From Actinospineispora acaciae DSM 45401 (GTDB lineage Bacteria > Actinomycetota > Actinomycetes > Mycobacteriales > Pseudonocardiaceae), in contig NZ_JIAI01000020.1 in the NCBI RefSeq assembly GCF_000620785.1, positions 35,249-99,248 on the forward strand: a DNA stretch of 64,000 bases, in the 5' to 3' direction. The notes under the pieces were generated by a model, which saw only the letters and a list, made by a program, of their open reading frames with translations, did not search any database and was not told where the DNA came from. Positions 55,932-63,685 of this stretch are shown here, piece after piece (positions within the stretch are counted from its first letter, which is position 1; each line of letters begins with the position of its first letter). The position numbers were made by a program, and so were the translations under genes.

Positions 55932-58653
55932 CGTCCCAGCTGCGCCCGACGCCGACCGAGACCTCCAGCGGCACGGACAGCTCGTGCGCGGCGCCCATCT
56001 CCGCGCGCACCAGCTCCTGGACGGGCTCCCGCTCCCCCTCCGCGATCTCCAGCACCAGCTCGTCGTGGACCTGCAGCAGCATCCGCGAGCGCAGGTCGGC
56101 CTCGGACAGCGCCCGGTGCACCCGCAGCATCGCCACCTTGATGATGTCCGCGGCGCTGCCCTGGATCGGGGCGTTCAGCGCCATCCGCTCGGCCATCTCG
56201 CGGCGCTGGCGGTTGTCGCTGGTCAGGTCGGGCAGGTAGCGGCGGCGGCCGAGCATGGTCTCGGTGTAGCCGTCCTTGCGGGCCTGGTCGACCACGCTGC
56301 GCAGGTAGTCCCGCACGCCGCCGAAGGTCTTGAAGTACTCGTCCATCAGCCCGCGCGCCTCCTCGGTGGAGATCCGCAGCTGCTGGGAGAGGCCGAACGC
56401 GGACAGCCCGTAGGCCAGCCCGTAGTTCATCGCCTTGATCTTCGCCCGCTGCTCGGGGCCGACCTCGTCGGCGCCCACCCCGAACACCCTGGCGGCGGTC
56501 TCGGCGTGGAAGTCGTGCTGGGACCGGAAGGCCTCGATCAGCGCGGCGTCCTCGGACAGGTGCGCCATGATCCGCATCTCGATCTGGCTGTAGTCGGCGG
56601 TCATGAGCTCGGAGTAGGCGTCTCCGACGACGAACGTCTCCCGGATGCGGCGGCCGGCGGCGGTGCGGATGGGGACGTTCTGCAGGTTCGGCTCGGTGGA
56701 CGACAGGCGGCCGGTGGCCGCGATGGTCTGGCTGTACGTGGTGTGGATGCGGCCGTCGTCGTCGATCGACTTGAGCAGGCCGTCCACGGTGACCTTGAGC
56801 CGGGTGGCGTCGCGGTGCAGCAGCAGGTGCGACAGGAACGGGTGCCCGGTCTGCTCGAACAGGTTCTGCAGGGCGTCCGCGTCGGTGGTGTAGCCGGTCT
56901 TGGTGCGCTTGGTCTTGGGCATGCCCAGCTCGTCGAACAGCACCACCTGCAGCTGCTTGGGCGAGCCGAGGTTGATCTCCTTGCCGATCTGCGCGTACGC
57001 GTCCTGGGCGGCCTGCTTGACCTGCGCGGCGAAGTCGGCCTCCAGGGCGGCCAGCAGGTCGCCGTCCACCGCGATGCCGGCCTTCTCCAGGTCGGCGAGC
57101 ACGCCGAGCAGCGGCAGCTCCAGGTCGGCCAGCAGCGGCGCCCCGCCCAGCTTGGTCAGCTCGGTGTCCAGTGCGTCGGCCAGCTCGCCGACCGCGTGCG
57201 CGCGCAGGATCTCGGCGGAGTCGCGCTGGGCGTCGGCCTCCTCCTCGCCGCCGAGCAGCGAGAGCTGGCCGTCCTCGGGCTCGCCGTCGGCCCGCAGCTC
57301 GCGGCGCAGGTAGCGCAGCGCCAGGTCGGCAAGGTCGAAGCTGCGCTGGCCGGGGCGCACCAGGTAGGCGGCCAGCGCGGTGTCGCTGGTGAGTCCGGCG
57401 AGGCGCCAGCCCCGGTTGCGCAGGGCGTGGATCGCGGCCTTCACGTCGTGCGCGGCCTTGGGCGCCGCCGGGTCGGCCAGCCACTCGCCGAGCGCCGCCT
57501 CGTCCTCCGGGGTGAGCCCTGGCAGGTCCAGGTAGCCGCCCTGGCCGTCGGCGGTGGCGATCGCTATGCCGTCCACGTCCCGGCCGATCCAGCTGCCCAG
57601 CGCGCCGTGGAAGGCCAGGCCGACCCGCCGGCCGTCGCGGGCGTGCTCGGCCAGCCAGGCGGCCACCGTGCCCGGCTCGACGGCGCCGCCCTGCACCTGG
57701 AAGCCCGACTCGGCCTCGGGCTCGGCGCTGGACAGGGTGGAGAACAGCCGCTCGCGCAGCACCCGGAACTCCAGCTCGTCGAACAGCCGGTGCACCGCGT
57801 CGCGGTCCCAGGCGCGCACCGCAAGGTCGTCGGGCACCACGTCCAGCGGGACCTCCCGCACCAGCTCGGTGAGCTGGCGGTTGAGCAGCACGTTCGCCAG
57901 GTTGGCGCGCAGCGCGTCGCCGGCCTTGCCCTTCACCTCGTCGACCCGGTCGGTCAGCTCCGCCAGCGAGCCGAACTCGCGGACCCACTTCGCCGCCGTC
58001 TTCTCCCCCACCCCGGGGATGGACGGCAGGTTGTCGCTCGGGTCGCCGCGCAGGGCCGCGAAGTCGGGGTACTGGGTGGGGGTGAGCCCGTAGCGGGCGT
58101 CCACCTCGGCCGGGTCGACCCTGGCCAGGTCGGAGACGCCGCGCTTCGGGTACAGCACCGTCACCGCGTCGCCGACCAGCTGGAACGCGTCCCGGTCGCC
58201 GGTGCAGATCTCCACCTTGTAGCCGGCGGCGGTGGCCTGGGTGGTCAGGGTGGCGATGACGTCGTCCGCCTCGTAGCCCTCCACCGCGACGCTGGGCACC
58301 GCGAGCGCGGTCAGCACCTCGCGGATCAGCTCGACCTGGCCCCGGAAGTCGTCGGGCGTGGTGGTGCGGTTGGCCTTGTACTCCGCGTAGGCCTCGGAGC
58401 GGAACGTCCGCCGGGACACGTCGAACGCCACCGCGAGGTGGGTGGGCTGCTCGTCGCGCAGCAGGTTGATCAGCATCGAGGTGAAGCCGTAGACCGCGTT
58501 CGTGGTCTGCCCGGTCTGGGTGCGGAAGTTCTCCGCCGGCAGCGCGAAGAAGGCGCGGTAGGCCAGCGAATGCCCGTCCAGGAGCAGCAGCCGACGGTCG
58601 GCGTCCTCGGGTTGGGCTGTCTTTCCTGCGGTGCTGGCGGTGGTGGCGGTCAC
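55918..58653 (-). CDS. polA: DNA polymerase I
   Basis: The 911-residue protein has a 5'-3' exonuclease (residues about 20-310; LLLLDGHSLAYRAFFALP, GDPSDNLPSIPGVGEKTA), a central 3'-5' exonuclease-like domain (about 330-520) in which the acidic catalytic residues are not recognisable (GLAFHGALGSWIGRDVDGIAIA), and a polymerase domain with motif A DYSQIEMRIMAHLSED, motif B RAKIKAMNYGLAYGLSAFGLS and motif C VHDELVLEIA. Loss of proofreading is usual in actinobacterial PolA. GTG 58653 has TAGACT 7 nt upstream, giving a leaderless start. Confidence 0.96.
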   Translation of the reverse strand: MTATTASTAGKTAQPEDADRRLLLLDGHSLAYRAFFALPAENFRTQTGQTTNAVYGFTSMLINLLRDEQPTHLAVAFDVSRRTFRSEAYAEYKANRTTTPDDFRGQVELIREVLTALAVPSVAVEGYEADDVIATLTTQATAAGYKVEICTGDRDAFQLVGDAVTVLYPKRGVSDLARVDPAEVDARYGLTPTQYPDFAALRGDPSDNLPSIPGVGEKTAAKWVREFGSLAELTDRVDEVKGKAGDALRANLANVLLNRQLTELVREVPLDVVPDDLAVRAWDRDAVHRLFDELEFRVLRERLFSTLSSAEPEAESGFQVQGGAVEPGTVAAWLAEHARDGRRVGLAFHGALGSWIGRDVDGIAIATADGQGGYLDLPGLTPEDEAALGEWLADPAAPKAAHDVKAAIHALRNRGWRLAGLTSDTALAAYLVRPGQRSFDLADLALRYLRRELRADGEPEDGQLSLLGGEEEADAQRDSAEILRAHAVGELADALDTELTKLGGAPLLADLELPLLGVLADLEKAGIAVDGDLLAALEADFAAQVKQAAQDAYAQIGKEINLGSPKQLQVVLFDELGMPKTKRTKTGYTTDADALQNLFEQTGHPFLSHLLLHRDATRLKVTVDGLLKSIDDDGRIHTTYSQTIAATGRLSSTEPNLQNVPIRTAAGRRIRETFVVGDAYSELMTADYSQIEMRIMAHLSEDAALIEAFRSQHDFHAETAARVFGVGADEVGPEQRAKIKAMNYGLAYGLSAFGLSQQLRISTEEARGLMDEYFKTFGGVRDYLRSVVDQARKDGYTETMLGRRRYLPDLTSDNRQRREMAERMALNAPIQGSAADIIKVAMLRVHRALSEADLRSRMLLQVHDELVLEIAEGEREPVQELVRAEMGAAHELSVPLEVSVGVGRSWDDAAH

Positions 58654-58660
58654 CTCGGCG

Positions 58661-58666
58661 AGTCTA
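58661..58666 (-). promoter_or_regulatory. -10 box TAGACT of leaderless polA
   Basis: TAGACT on the minus strand ends 7 nt before GTG 58653, ruling out the 108-residue N-terminal extension of the open frame. Confidence 0.55.
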
Positions 58667-58717
58667 GGCCGACCCCCTGACAACCTACGGCCGGCTCCGG
58701 CGACCGCCACCCGCGAT

Positions 58718-59083
58718 TCAGTCGATCCGGGCCGAGGGCTCCCCCGCCGGCGGAACGGGCGGCAGCATGCGGCCCCGCAGCCGCCAGCCGTCGCCCTCCT
58801 CCCGCCAGTGCAGCTCCTCCTCGGGCGACGCCGGCGGGTCGTCACCGCGCCAGGGCTGGTGCGCCCGCCAGCACGCCCCCCACGCCCGCTCCTGCGCGTC
58901 CCACATCCGCGCCAGCCACGCCCCCAACGCCCGCAGGTCGCCGCCGAGGGTGCGCCGCGCCCCCGGCCCGCCGGCACGGCTACCCGCCGAGCTCCAGTCC
59001 CTTCCGTCCCTCGAGTCCACCCCGTAACGTGGCGCGAGCGCCGCCACGACGGCCAGTATGGCCACCACGACCAGGCCAGTCAT
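58718..59083 (-). CDS. hypothetical protein with N-terminal membrane anchor
   Basis: The 121-residue protein has one hydrophobic segment (MTGLVVVAILAVVAALAP), then a Gly/Arg-rich stretch and a Trp-rich helix (LGAWLARMWDAQERAWGACWRAHQPW). No family is recognised. It is divergent from the MocR-type regulator and may share its control region. Confidence 0.6.
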   Translation of the reverse strand: MTGLVVVAILAVVAALAPRYGVDSRDGRDWSSAGSRAGGPGARRTLGGDLRALGAWLARMWDAQERAWGACWRAHQPWRGDDPPASPEEELHWREEGDGWRLRGRMLPPVPPAGEPSARID

Positions 59084-59117
59084 TGTCTATCGCCTCCCTG
59101 TGGACCTATCCTGGCGA

Positions 59118-59146
59118 GAATTGGACCGGGCTTACAGAGCCAATTC
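59118..59146. promoter_or_regulatory. inverted repeat GAATTGG-N15-CCAATTC, MocR operator candidate
   Basis: A perfect 7-bp inverted repeat lies 20-50 bp before the MocR gene start. MocR regulators usually bind such widely spaced sites in their own promoter. Confidence 0.5.
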
Positions 59147-59166
59147 CGAGGAAGTGGACCACGTCG

Positions 59167-60636
59167 ATGGACGGCGACAGGCACGTGACCGGCCGCACGC
59201 TGGCCAAGCACCTGGGCCAGTGGCGCACCGCCAACTCCAGGGCGGCGTACGCCGAGCTGGCCGAGCGGGTCAAGCTGCTAGTGCTGGACGGGCGGCTGCC
59301 GGTGCGGACCCGGCTGCCCGCCGAACGCGAGCTGGCCGCCGCGCTGCAGATCAGCCGGACCACCGTGGCGGCCGGCTACGACCTGCTGCGGGAGGCCGGC
59401 TTCCTGCAGAGCAAGCGCGGCTCGGGCAGCTGGACGACGCTCCCGGACGCGCCAGGGGTCCGCCAGCTCACCCCGTTCGCGCCGGCCGGCGACAGCGCCG
59501 CGTTCGACCTGGCCTACGCCGCGCTCGCGGCCCCGCCGGACGCGCTGGCCGGCGCCATGGCCGCCGCCACCGAGCAGGTCGCGTGCCACGCCACCGGCAG
59601 CGGCTACCAGCTGCTCGGCCTGGACTCGCTGCGGGAGACGGTGGCCCGGCGGTTCACCGACCGGGGGCTGCCCACCACCCCGGACCAGATCCTGATCACC
59701 TGCGGCGCCCAGCACGCCATGGCGCTGGTGCTCAGCGCGCTGGTGTCCCCCGGTGACCGGGTGCTGGTCGAGCACCCCACCTACCCGAACGCGCTGGACG
59801 CCATCGCCCGCGAGCACGCCCGCGCGGTGCCCGTCGGGTTCACCGGGCCGGACTGGGACCTGGACACCATCGCGGCGGCCGTGCGCGACGCGTGCCCCAG
59901 GCTGATGTACCTGATCCCGGACTACCAGAACCCCACCGGCCGGTGCATGAGCCAGGAGCAGCGCGCGGAGATCGTCGAGCTGGCCCGGCGCACCCGCACC
60001 CCGCTGCTGATCGACGAGACGGTCAGCGAGATCGTCCTGGACGGGCCGGCGCCGACGCCGCTGGCCGGCCAGCTCGCGGAGAGCAGCACCTCACCGCTGA
60101 TCACCATCGGCTCGGCGAGCAAGACGTTCTGGGGCGGATTCCGGATCGGGTGGGTGCGGGCGCGGCGGCCGATGATCGAGCGGATCGCGCGCGCCCGCGC
60201 CTCGATGGACATTTCCACCTCGGTGATCGACCAGCTGGTCTGCCAGCACCTGATGGCGGACCTCGGCCCGGTGCTGGCGCGGCGGCTGCCGGCGGTGCGC
60301 TCGGCTCGGGACCACCTGTTCGCGCTGATGGCCCAGCGGTTCCCCGGGTGGCGCACGGTCGTGCCGCCCGGTGGGCTCTCGCTGTGGGTGGACCTGGGCG
60401 CGCCGGTGTCCAGCGCGCTGGTGTCGTCGGCCAGCCGGCACGGCGTGATGCTCGCGGCCGGCCCCCGGTTCGGGCTGGACGGGGCGTTCGAGCGCTACCT
60501 GCGGCTGCCCTACACGCTGCCGGAGGCCAAGCTGGACCAGGCCATGGAGCGGCTCGCGGCGGCGTGGCTGGCGCTGTCCGACGCCGGCGCCCCGACGCCC
60601 GGCTGGCCGGACCTGGCGGCGGCCGAGGTGGCCTGA
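59167..60636 (+). CDS. MocR/PdxR-type regulator (GntR HTH + aminotransferase domain)
   Basis: The 489-residue protein has an N-terminal GntR winged helix (residues about 20-90; AYAELAERVKLLVLDGRLPVRTRLPAERELAAALQISRTTVAAGYDLLREAGFL) and a fold-type I aminotransferase domain (about 120-470) with the PLP pocket ITCGAQHAMALVL, DYQNPTGR and the Schiff-base Lys in GSASKTFWGGFRIGW. Such proteins use PLP as ligand. ATG 59167 was chosen; the longer frame upstream overlaps the palindromic control region. The target is unknown, perhaps its own gene and the divergent small membrane protein. Confidence 0.88.
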   Translation: MDGDRHVTGRTLAKHLGQWRTANSRAAYAELAERVKLLVLDGRLPVRTRLPAERELAAALQISRTTVAAGYDLLREAGFLQSKRGSGSWTTLPDAPGVRQLTPFAPAGDSAAFDLAYAALAAPPDALAGAMAAATEQVACHATGSGYQLLGLDSLRETVARRFTDRGLPTTPDQILITCGAQHAMALVLSALVSPGDRVLVEHPTYPNALDAIAREHARAVPVGFTGPDWDLDTIAAAVRDACPRLMYLIPDYQNPTGRCMSQEQRAEIVELARRTRTPLLIDETVSEIVLDGPAPTPLAGQLAESSTSPLITIGSASKTFWGGFRIGWVRARRPMIERIARARASMDISTSVIDQLVCQHLMADLGPVLARRLPAVRSARDHLFALMAQRFPGWRTVVPPGGLSLWVDLGAPVSSALVSSASRHGVMLAAGPRFGLDGAFERYLRLPYTLPEAKLDQAMERLAAAWLALSDAGAPTPGWPDLAAAEVA

Positions 60637-60659
60637 GCCGGCGCCGTCGTGAGCTGCCT

Positions 60660-60665
60660 TAGGCT
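60660..60665 (+). promoter_or_regulatory. -10 box TAGGCT of leaderless thioesterase gene
   Basis: TAGGCT ends 6 nt before ATG 60672. Confidence 0.5.
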
Positions 60666-60671
60666 GCACTG

Positions 60672-61106
60672 ATGTCGATCCGTCCGCAGGACCCGCCCGT
60701 CGAGGCGCCGTCGCCCGACTTCTCCGACGAGCAGCTACCCGCCCGGATGGGCATCGAGGTGACCGAGTCCAGCCGCGAGCGCGTGGTGGGCACCATGCCG
60801 GTGGCCGGCAACCGCCAGCCGTTCGGCCTGCTGCACGGCGGCGCCAGCGGCGTGCTGGTGGAGACGCTCGGCTCGCTGGCCGCCGCGCACTACACCCTGC
60901 CCGAGCGGTTCCCGGTCGGGCTGGAGCTGGCCTGCACGCACCACCGGGGCGCCACCGAGGGGCTGCTCACCGGCGTCGCCACCCCGATGCACGTCGGCCG
61001 GACCACGTCCACGTTCGAGGTGGTGATCACCGACGAGCGCGGCCGCCGGACCTGCACCGGCAAGCTGACCTGCCTGCACCTGGACCGTCGGCCGGGTCCA
61101 GCGTGA
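60672..61106 (+). CDS. hotdog-fold PaaI-type thioesterase
   Basis: The 144-residue single-hotdog protein has RMGIEVTESSRERVVGTMPVAGNRQPFGLLHGGASGVLVETLGSLAAA, with HGG and the catalytic Glu of the PaaI/4HBT-II group, then VGLELACTHHRGATEGLLTGVATPMHVGRTTSTFEVVITDERG. It hydrolyses acyl- or aroyl-CoA thioesters; the substrate is unknown. Its stop lies in the first copy of a repeat found again at the start of the histidine kinase gene. Confidence 0.88.
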   Translation: MSIRPQDPPVEAPSPDFSDEQLPARMGIEVTESSRERVVGTMPVAGNRQPFGLLHGGASGVLVETLGSLAAAHYTLPERFPVGLELACTHHRGATEGLLTGVATPMHVGRTTSTFEVVITDERGRRTCTGKLTCLHLDRRPGPA

Positions 61107-61180
61107 GCCCACAACGCCAAGTGCTCACCTGACCAGTGCTCACGCACTTCACGCCGAGCGCAGCGAGGCAGGTATCACGA
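61103..61180 (+). repeat. HAERSEA-type repeat, copy 1
   Basis: GTGAGCCCACAACGC, then about 35 bp, then TTCACGCCGAGCGCAGCGAG and GTATCAC. The same blocks in the same order occur at 61767-61845. It lies in the gap between the thioesterase and DUF1707 genes and is not in a gene here. Confidence 0.65.
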
Positions 61181-61189
61181 CCTGACCGC

Positions 61190-61624
61190 TCAGGCCCGCG
61201 TCCGGTAGGGCGGCCAGCCCCAGACTCCGCGCAACCGGGCGTGCACGGCCAGGCTGACCACCGCCCAGAAGATCGGGAAGATGGGCCAGAAGAACACCAT
61301 CCCGCTGGCCACCCAGCGGGTGAGCACGGCCGTCGCCAGGGCGAGCACCAGCACCAGGTGCACCCCCAGCGCCACCCTGTCGCCGCGGGTCAGCTCGCGG
61401 CGCGTCGGCTCTTTCGGAGCGGGCGGTGGGGCCGGTAAGTCGGCCACCAGCGGTTCCAGCTCGTGGCGCATCTTGGCCCGGTAGACGGCGGCCAGCCGCT
61501 CCTCCAGCTCGTCCATGGTCAGCCGGCCCTCGCCGGCGGCCTCGCGGATGGTGCCGGCCGTCCGCTCCCGCTCCGCGTCGGAGGCGCGGACGCCCACCTG
61601 GTTCGCTGTGCTGTTCTCGTCCAT
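61190..61624 (-). CDS. DUF1707 (SHOCT-like) membrane protein
   Basis: The 144-residue protein has a DUF1707 domain at residues about 10-62 (VGVRASDAERERTAGTIREAAGEGRLTMDELEERLAAVYRAKMRHELEPLVADLP), a basic linker and two membrane segments (VALGVHLVLVLALATAVLTRW and MVFFWPIFPIFWAVVSLAVHA). ATG 61624 fits the domain start; the longer frame does not. DUF1707 proteins often neighbour two-component systems, as here. Confidence 0.85.
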   Translation of the reverse strand: MDENSTANQVGVRASDAERERTAGTIREAAGEGRLTMDELEERLAAVYRAKMRHELEPLVADLPAPPPAPKEPTRRELTRGDRVALGVHLVLVLALATAVLTRWVASGMVFFWPIFPIFWAVVSLAVHARLRGVWGWPPYRTRA

Positions 61625-61754
61625 GACGACATGCTGCGCGCCTCTGGGCCGGGTGCGCGTCGTCGCGGCGGAGGCTCCTGACCAGGCCGGCGTACGGTGC
61701 CGGGAGTAGTCGTACCGTCCACTCCGGCCCGACGTCATGTCGCCGCGGGGTGGC

Positions 61755-61760
61755 TACGGT
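61755..61760 (+). promoter_or_regulatory. -10 box TACGGT of leaderless histidine kinase gene
   Basis: TACGGT ends 6 nt before GTG 61767, favouring that start over ATG 61797 or GTG 61845. Confidence 0.45.
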
Positions 61761-61766
61761 TTGAGC

Positions 61767-61845
61767 GTGAGCCCACAACGCGACGCACCCAGCACGATGA
61801 GTGCGAACGCGCGTCACGCCGAGCGCAGCGAGGCCGGTGTCACAG
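61767..61845 (+). repeat. HAERSEA-type repeat, copy 2 (translated)
   Basis: This is the second copy of the block order GTGAGCCCACAACGC ... TCACGCCGAGCGCAGCGAG ... GGTGTCAC. Here it lies in frame at the 5' end of the kinase gene and is read as SPQRDAPSTMSANARHAERS. Confidence 0.65.
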
Positions 61846-62984
61846 TGAACGCTTCCCGAGCCCGGCTGCTGGGGCCTGTCGTGTTCGCCGTGTTCGTCCA
61901 GCTCATGGGCAGCTTCGGCGCGGCGGCCAAGCAGCCGACGGCCCGCCCGCTGGACGCCGTCGCGGTGGCGCTGCTGCTGGTCGGGCCGCTGGCGCTGCTG
62001 GCCAGGCGGCGGTACCCGATCCCGACCCTGGTCACCACCGTGGCCGCCCTGCTCGCCTACCTCGGCCTCGGCTACGCGTACGGCCCGATCGTCGTCTCGT
62101 TCGTGTTCGCGCTGGTCAACGCGGTGATCAAGGGCCGGAGGCGGGCCACCTGGGTGGTCACCGGGATCACCTACCTGGCGATGGTCGCGATCAGCTGGCT
62201 GCGCGGCCACGGGTTCAACTGGTGGGCGGTGTCCGGCCTGGCGGCCTGGCTGCTGGTGCTGCTCACCATCGGCGAGCTGGTGCGCTCGCGCTGGGAGCGC
62301 CAGGCCAGGGAGCGGCGCGAGCGCACCGAGGCCGCCGAGCGGCTGGCCACCGAGGAGCGGCTGCGCATCGCGCGCGACCTGCACGACGTCCTCGCCCACC
62401 ACGTGTCGCTGATCAACGTGCAGGCCGGCACCGCGCTGCACCTGCTCGACGAACAGCCCGGCCTGGCCAGGGAGGCGCTCACCGCGATCAAGGCGTCCAG
62501 CAAGGAGGTGCTGGTCGAGCTGCGTACCATGCTCGGCGTGCTGCGCCGGGTGGACGAGCAGGCCCCCCGGGCGCCCACCGCGGGCCTGGCCGGGCTGGAC
62601 GAGCTGGCCGATCGGCTGCGCGCCACCGGGCTGCCGGTCACCGTGCGCCGGGTCGGCGAGGCGCGCGCCCTGCCCACCGCCGTGGACACCGCCGCGTTCC
62701 GGATCGTCCAGGAGGCCCTGACCAACGTGCACCGCCACGCCGGCGACGCCACCGCGACCGTGCTGGTGGACAGCTCCGGCCCGGCCGTCGTGGTCCAGGT
62801 CGACGACGACGGCCGGGGGCCGGGGCCCGACAGCGGTGTGAACGGAGGCGGTGGCAACGGCATCCCCGGCATGCGGGAGCGGGCGGCGGCGCTGGGCGGG
62901 CGGCTACAGGCCGGAGAACGCCCCGGCGGCGGTTTCCGGGTGCGCGCCGAGCTGCCACTCCCGCCCGCCCAGGAGACACGATGA
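61767..62984 (+). CDS. sensor histidine kinase, HisKA_3 family
   Basis: The 405-residue kinase has an N-terminal repeat-derived tail (about 25 residues), five or six membrane segments (about 30-175), a dimerisation/phosphoacceptor domain with His in RIARDLHDVLAHHVSLINVQAG, and a HATPase_c domain with N box FRIVQEALTNVHRHAG and G box DDDGRG / GNGIPGMRERAAALGG. This is the NarL/DesK-type class paired with LuxR-type regulators. Its stop overlaps the regulator start by 4 bp. The signal is unknown. Confidence 0.9.
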   Translation: MSPQRDAPSTMSANARHAERSEAGVTVNASRARLLGPVVFAVFVQLMGSFGAAAKQPTARPLDAVAVALLLVGPLALLARRRYPIPTLVTTVAALLAYLGLGYAYGPIVVSFVFALVNAVIKGRRRATWVVTGITYLAMVAISWLRGHGFNWWAVSGLAAWLLVLLTIGELVRSRWERQARERRERTEAAERLATEERLRIARDLHDVLAHHVSLINVQAGTALHLLDEQPGLAREALTAIKASSKEVLVELRTMLGVLRRVDEQAPRAPTAGLAGLDELADRLRATGLPVTVRRVGEARALPTAVDTAAFRIVQEALTNVHRHAGDATATVLVDSSGPAVVVQVDDDGRGPGPDSGVNGGGGNGIPGMRERAAALGGRLQAGERPGGGFRVRAELPLPPAQETR

Positions 62985-63643
62985 TCAAGGTACTGCTGGT
63001 CGACGACCAGGCGCTGGTCCGCGCGGGCTTCCGCTCGCTGCTCGACGCCCAGCCGGACATCACGGTGGTCGGCGAGGCCGGCGACGGCGCCGAGGCCGCC
63101 CGGGTGGCCGCCGAGACCCGCCCGGACGTGGTGCTGATGGACATCCGGATGCCCGGCACGGACGGCCTGGAGGCCACCCGGCGGATCGTGGCCAACCCCC
63201 GGCTGGCCGGCGTCCGGGTGCTGATCCTGACCACCTTCGACGAGGACGAGTACGTCTTCGAGGCGGTGCGCATCGGGGCCAGCGGGTTCCTGGTCAAGGA
63301 CACCGAGCCGGTGGAGCTGCTGCGCGCGGTGCGGGTGGTCGCGGAGGGCGAGGCGCTGCTGTCCCCCGGCGTGACCCGCCGGCTGATCGGCGAGTTCGCC
63401 CGCCGCGCCCGACCCGGCCGGTCCATGCGCGAGCTGGACCTGCTCACCAGCCGGGAGAAAGAGATCGTCGCGCTGGTCGCGGAGGGGCTGTCCAACGACG
63501 AGATCGCCCAGCGGCTGGTGGTCAGCCCGGCCACCGCGAAGACGCACGTGAGCCGGGCGATGATCAAACTCGCCGCCCGGGACCGCGCGCAGCTGGTGGT
63601 GCTCGCCTACGAAACCGGCCTGGTCCGCCCCGGCTGGTCGTGA
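62981..63643 (+). CDS. LuxR/NarL family response regulator
   Basis: The 220-residue regulator has a receiver domain (residues 1-120) with acidic pair DD (VLLVDDQ), phosphoacceptor Asp in VLMDIRMPG, Thr in LTTFDEDEYV and Lys in LVKDTEP. A LuxR HTH follows at about 150-212 (LTSREKEIVALVAEGLSNDEIAQRLVVSPATAKTHVSRAMIKLAARDR). ATG 62981 overlaps the kinase stop. A REP-like palindrome begins 10 bp after its stop. Confidence 0.93.
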   Translation: MIKVLLVDDQALVRAGFRSLLDAQPDITVVGEAGDGAEAARVAAETRPDVVLMDIRMPGTDGLEATRRIVANPRLAGVRVLILTTFDEDEYVFEAVRIGASGFLVKDTEPVELLRAVRVVAEGEALLSPGVTRRLIGEFARRARPGRSMRELDLLTSREKEIVALVAEGLSNDEIAQRLVVSPATAKTHVSRAMIKLAARDRAQLVVLAYETGLVRPGWS

Positions 63644-63653
63644 GTCCGTGAGG

Positions 63654-63685
63654 CCGTGAGTGGCTAGGGTCGCTATGGCGGCTCT
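63654..63685. repeat. REP-like palindrome, copy 3, right arm lost
   Basis: The left arm CCGTGAGTGGCTAGGG and the centre CGCTATGGCGGC are present. The right arm breaks off after GGCTCT, just where the CTAG of the intact copies would be, and unrelated sequence leading to a transposase follows. Confidence 0.75.

Noticed and set aside
55900..58680. 926-codon open frame on the plus strand opposite polA
   Set aside because: It mirrors polA codon bias (Val/Gly/Leu/Ala/His-rich, no domains). Long antisense frames are expected at this GC content; the minus-strand polA motifs are unambiguous.
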